Shown here: positions 50,284-53,359 of the stretch, one piece after another
Numbering within the stretch: position 1 is the first letter of the stretch
Layout of the letters: each line of letters starts with the position of its first letter
Translations under genes and position numbers: made by a program
Notes under the pieces: model-generated
Databases searched by the model: none
Told to the model about the DNA's origin: nothing
Seen by the model: only the letters and a program-made list of their open reading frames with translations
DNA from: Marinobacter sp. ELB17
GTDB taxonomy: Bacteria; Pseudomonadota; Gammaproteobacteria; Pseudomonadales; Oleiphilaceae
Reading direction: 5' to 3'
DNA: 53,359 bases
Assembly: GCF_000169375.1 (NCBI RefSeq)
Contig: NZ_AAXY01000028.1
Location: 1-53,359 of the forward strand

Positions 50284-50470
50284 TGCAGTGCGACACATTT
50301 TGATGGAGCGTAGCAACGCTTAAAAACACCTCGTTTTGTCGTGTGATTGCTTTAATTCAGGCCTGCGCCAGCAAATCTACTCCCATGGTCTACTGGTTGC
50401 ATGACGGAAACGGCCTAAAGTGGTTCACAAGTGCACTAAGAATAAACACTGACACTGTGAGGTGGAATGA

Positions 50471-52348
50471 ATGGATTACAACGCAGAATTTACACACTCA
50501 ATCAGCAGACCAGACGATTTCTGGCGTGAAAAAGCCGCCGACATCGAGTGGATTAAATTTCCGCACACCATCTGGCAGGCCAAAGACAACGGCCACGGTG
50601 ACTGGTTTACCGATGGCGAATTGAACACCAGCGACATTGCTCTGGACGCCAACCTTCGCGCCGGCCGTGGTGAACAAACCGCACTAATTTACGACTCACC
50701 GGTGACCAACGCCCAGCAAAGCTACACCTACAATCAACTGACCGATGAAGTCGCACGTTTTTCCGGCGCCCTGAAAGCCCGCGGCATTGCAAAGGGCGAT
50801 CGCGTCGTTATCTACATGCCGATGATCCCTCAGGCGGTGATTGCGATGCTGGGCTGTGCTCGTATTGGCGCGGTTCATTCGGTAGTGTTTGGCGGCTTTG
50901 CGGCCCACGAACTGGCCCTTCGCATTGACGATGCAACGCCCAAGGCGCTCATTACCGCGTCTTGCGGCATCGAAGTCAGCAAGGTGATTGCCTACAAGCC
51001 ACTGGTGGACAAAGCTCTGGAACAGGCTAAACACAAACCTGAGTTGTGTGTTGTGTATCAGCGCCCGGAAGCACTGGCGAGCCTGCAAAGCCCCAGAGAT
51101 GTGGACTGGAACGAACTTGTTCGCGACGCCAAGCCAGCAGCCCCGGTCGCCGTCAAGTCGACCGATCCGCTGTACATTCTTTACACCTCCGGCACCACCG
51201 GTAAACCCAAAGGTGTGGTGCGGGACAACGGCGGCCACGCCGTGGCACTGAAATACAGCATGAAGCTGGTCTACGACGCCAGCCCCGGTGATGTGTTCTG
51301 GACCGCATCGGATGTGGGCTGGGTAGTGGGTCACAGCTATATTATTTACGCGCCGCTGTTTGCCGGCTGCACCACCGTGCTGTATGAAGGCAAACCGGTT
51401 CGCACCCCCGACGCAGGTGGTTTCTGGCGCGTGATCCAGGATCACAAGGTCAATATTCTGTTTACCGCCCCAACCGCTTTTCGCGCGGTGCGCAAAGAAG
51501 ATCCGGAAGCGGATTTTTTAAAGAAATACGACATCAGCTCGCTGAAGCGCATCTATCTGGCCGGCGAGCGCCTGGACCCGGCCACCTACGACTGGCTGCG
51601 TGAGCATACTCATTTGCCAGTCCTTGACCACTGGTGGCAAACCGAGACCGGCTGGGCCATTTGCTGTAACCCCGCCGGTATCGAAATGATGACCACTAAA
51701 CCCGGTTCCGCCACCATGCCGTCCCCCGGCTACGATGTTCAGATAGTTGATATACGCGGCAATCAGATGCCAGCGGGTGAACAGGGCCAGATCGCGATAA
51801 AACTGCCACTACCACCGGGCTGTCTGCAAACCGTTTGGGGCGATGATAAGCGTTTCCGTGAAAGTTATCTCGACGCTATTCCCGGCTTTTACAGCACTGG
51901 TGACGGTGGCTTTGAAGATGAAGATGGTTATATTTTCGTTATGGGCCGCACCGACGACGTCATTAACGTAGCCGGCCACCGGTTATCTACCGGTGAAATG
52001 GAAGAAGTGGTGTCGTCTCACCCGGCGGTCGCTGAATGCTGCGTGGTTGGCGCCCATGACGATATGAAAGGCCAGATTCCGATCGGGCTGGTGCTGATAA
52101 AAGATGGCGCCACCATTGACCATGACGAGCTGGAAGACGAGCTGGTAGAAATGATGCGTGACAAAATCGGCGCCATTGCCTGCTTTAAACGGGCCATGGT
52201 GGTTGACCGCTTACCAAAAACACGTTCTGGCAAGATTCTGCGCCGGGTTATACGCCAGATTGCAGACGGCGAGGCCTACAATGTGCCAAGCACCATTGAT
52301 GACCCGTCCATTCTGGAAGAAATCAGCGACCAGTTCCGGCCTCGGTAA
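50471..52348 (+). CDS. prpE: Propionyl-CoA synthetase-like acyl-CoA ligase
   Basis: ATP-dependent ligase activating propionate (or acetate) to its CoA ester. The 625 residues have an N-terminal ACAS domain (FTHSISRPDDFWREKAADIEW), the adenylation P-loop YTSGTTGKPKGVV, the core motif WWQTETGW, YSTGDGGFEDEDGYIFVMGR, and K588 in TRSGKILRR, a target of acetylation control in this family. The motif set suits PrpE better than Acs, but substrate range is inferred. It is a single gene; the 187 bases before it hold no recognised gene. Confidence 0.85.
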   Translation: MDYNAEFTHSISRPDDFWREKAADIEWIKFPHTIWQAKDNGHGDWFTDGELNTSDIALDANLRAGRGEQTALIYDSPVTNAQQSYTYNQLTDEVARFSGALKARGIAKGDRVVIYMPMIPQAVIAMLGCARIGAVHSVVFGGFAAHELALRIDDATPKALITASCGIEVSKVIAYKPLVDKALEQAKHKPELCVVYQRPEALASLQSPRDVDWNELVRDAKPAAPVAVKSTDPLYILYTSGTTGKPKGVVRDNGGHAVALKYSMKLVYDASPGDVFWTASDVGWVVGHSYIIYAPLFAGCTTVLYEGKPVRTPDAGGFWRVIQDHKVNILFTAPTAFRAVRKEDPEADFLKKYDISSLKRIYLAGERLDPATYDWLREHTHLPVLDHWWQTETGWAICCNPAGIEMMTTKPGSATMPSPGYDVQIVDIRGNQMPAGEQGQIAIKLPLPPGCLQTVWGDDKRFRESYLDAIPGFYSTGDGGFEDEDGYIFVMGRTDDVINVAGHRLSTGEMEEVVSSHPAVAECCVVGAHDDMKGQIPIGLVLIKDGATIDHDELEDELVEMMRDKIGAIACFKRAMVVDRLPKTRSGKILRRVIRQIADGEAYNVPSTIDDPSILEEISDQFRPR

Positions 52349-52376
52349 ATATTCCAAAACAGCGCCCGAAAGGGCG

Positions 52377-52404
52377 TTGACGGCGCCTTCGTCCGGTCTA
52401 TACT
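52377..52404 (+). promoter_or_regulatory. Promoter of the cold-shock gene
   Basis: -35 TTGACG (52377-52382), 16-base spacer, -10 TATACT (52399-52404). Transcription would start near 52411, leaving a leader of about 78 bases before the ATG; cold-shock genes often use such leaders for temperature control. A small hairpin CGCCC-gaaa-GGGCG just before the -35 may end the prpE transcript. Confidence 0.65.
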
Positions 52405-52488
52405 GGGGTGGCAGTATCTAAAGCCCCTACGGGGGGAAATCAGAAAAGCTCCGTTTATAGGAGCTCATGTGAAATACAGGAAAGATCG

Positions 52489-52698
52489 ATGTCTGAGACC
52501 ACAACTGGCCACGTGAAGTGGTTCAACGAAGCAAAAGGCTTTGGCTTTATCGCCCAGGAAGACGGCAGTGACGTATTCGTTCACTTCAGTGCCATCAACG
52601 CAGACGGTTTTCGCACCCTGGCTGAAGGCCAGAAAGTGCAGTTTACTGTAACCGACGGCCCTAAAGGCCCGCAGGCAGAGAACGTAACGCCTGTTTAA
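52489..52698 (+). CDS. Cold-shock domain protein (CspA family)
   Basis: 69-residue single-domain RNA/ssDNA-binding protein. RNP1 is GFGFIAQ (KGFGFI) and RNP2 is DVFVHFS, with the rest of the OB fold intact (GHVKWFNEAK, AEGQKVQFTV, GPQAENVTPV). The start at 52489 follows an AGGAAAG ribosome site; an open extension upstream is the leader. It acts as an RNA chaperone. Which csp paralogue it is cannot be told. Confidence 0.94.
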   Translation: MSETTTGHVKWFNEAKGFGFIAQEDGSDVFVHFSAINADGFRTLAEGQKVQFTVTDGPKGPQAENVTPV

Positions 52699-52732
52699 TA
52701 AGGGCTGTCGCTGATAAAGCGTGACCAGTCAG

Positions 52733-52767
52733 AAAAACGGGCCGATGATTCACCGGCCCGTTTTTTT
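52733..52767. terminator. Bidirectional terminator between csp and leuA
   Basis: AAAAACGGGCCG pairs with CGGCCCGTTTTT across a 9-base loop, followed by more T. A/T tracts on both sides suit both converging genes. Confidence 0.85.
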
Positions 52768-52783
52768 ATGGCTGATTTTAAGA

Positions 52784-53359
52784 TCAGACGCTTAACGCCT
52801 CATCGACCGCTTTTGCGCTAGCGTGAACACCGGGCACAATCTGGGCCACCGCATTCAATAACGCCTGTAAGGTCGCCGACGTGGTGTCCTCCGCCAGGGC
52901 TGCTGCGCTGCATGTCTGGCCGTTAGCCTGCAAACGAATACACGCCATGGCATTGGCCGAAGTGCCTGCGCCCAGGGCGAACTCGTCATAAGCCTCTACC
53001 GCAAGGGTAATGGAAAAACGCTGGGCCAGCGCCGCTGCTACTGCTTCCACCGCCCCTGAGCCATAACCTTGCAGCGTAACCGGACTGTTTTCGTTACCGA
53101 TCACCAAATCCGCACGTACACCTTGTTCGTTGCGATGAAGATCGTAAGTGCGTAACGCCCAGTCTGCCTGCACCGCAAGATAGCGAGCTTCAAACAGGCG
53201 ATGAATGCTCATCGAATCGATCTCGCCACCGTTGTTTTCCGCTTCACGCTGCACCACTTTGCTGAATTCAATTTGCAGCCAACGTGGCAAGCTGATGTTG
53301 TAATCCCGCTCCAGCACATAAGCCACGCCGCCCTTGCCAGACTGGCTGTTGATGCGCAC
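52784..53359 (-). CDS. leuA: 2-isopropylmalate synthase, C-terminal part (partial)
   Basis: The frame enters from the right edge; 191 residues are visible. RINSQSGKGGVAYVLE and LPRWLQIEFSKVVQ are typical of the long LeuA form, and the last 120 residues form the leucine-binding regulatory domain (EAYDEFALGAGTSANAMACIRL). LeuA condenses 2-oxoisovalerate with acetyl-CoA in leucine synthesis. The catalytic barrel lies outside the window, so the start seen is not the real one. Confidence 0.92.
   Translation of the reverse strand: MRINSQSGKGGVAYVLERDYNISLPRWLQIEFSKVVQREAENNGGEIDSMSIHRLFEARYLAVQADWALRTYDLHRNEQGVRADLVIGNENSPVTLQGYGSGAVEAVAAALAQRFSITLAVEAYDEFALGAGTSANAMACIRLQANGQTCSAAALAEDTTSATLQALLNAVAQIVPGVHASAKAVDEALSV

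Overview
The window looks like chromosomal DNA of a marine gammaproteobacterium close to Marinobacter. The evidence is the conserved order aspS-ruvC-ruvA-ruvB-ybgC-tolQ-tolR-tolA-tolB-pal-cpoB followed by tRNA-Lys and nadA, the pair guaB-guaA divergent from xseA, and the general protein character. This placement is from gene order and protein recognition only; no search was run.

Layout. Positions 1-12748 are core genome: a partial BepA-like protease, nadA, two identical tRNA-Lys genes, the Tol-Pal envelope operon, the RuvABC Holliday-junction operon, aspS and a FabR-like repressor. Positions 12797-15634 hold a HIT-domain protein, ugd and galE (UDP-sugar metabolism). Positions about 15635-17325 are a compact mobile element with no transposase: an intact IscB RNA-guided nuclease, its omega (HEARO) RNA and similar hairpins at both ends. 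It sits between tadA and the start codon of galE. Positions 17959-30572 hold an accessory FtsH protease, a giant (about 2900-residue) cyclic beta-glucan synthase, a decayed formate/nitrite-type channel and a zinc alcohol dehydrogenase.

Positions 30771-40717 hold a full tellurite/stress (Ter) locus: terZ, terB, a Ca2+/Na+ exchanger where TerC is usual, a TerD/E protein and terA, preceded by a biosynthetic cassette. The cassette consists of a DUF1523-like membrane protein, a phosphoribosyltransferase-TRSP protein, a HAD phosphatase, a StiP (PRTase/PELOTA) protein and a citrate-lyase-like aldolase, with a convergent ATP-grasp gene nearby. This gene set matches the proposed Ter-linked pathway for a nucleoside-like metabolite.

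Positions 40884-45600 are a patchwork: a higBA toxin-antitoxin operon whose toxin is split by an IS3-family element, a divergent copy of the guaA 3' end with its terminator, and an AT-rich wzz gene. Upstream of wzz and overlapping its start is a 49-codon gene carrying a 15-base C tract. Positions 45616-53359 return to core genome: guaA, guaB, xseA, a propionyl-CoA-synthetase-like gene, a cold-shock gene and the 3' part of leuA.

Interpretation. The stretch between tadA and guaA (about 17.8-45.6 kb) reads as accessory DNA accumulated at the 3' end of guaA, a known integration hotspot. The guaA 3' remnant, the IS, the toxin-antitoxin operon and the stress genes all fit this, although no integrase is visible in the window.
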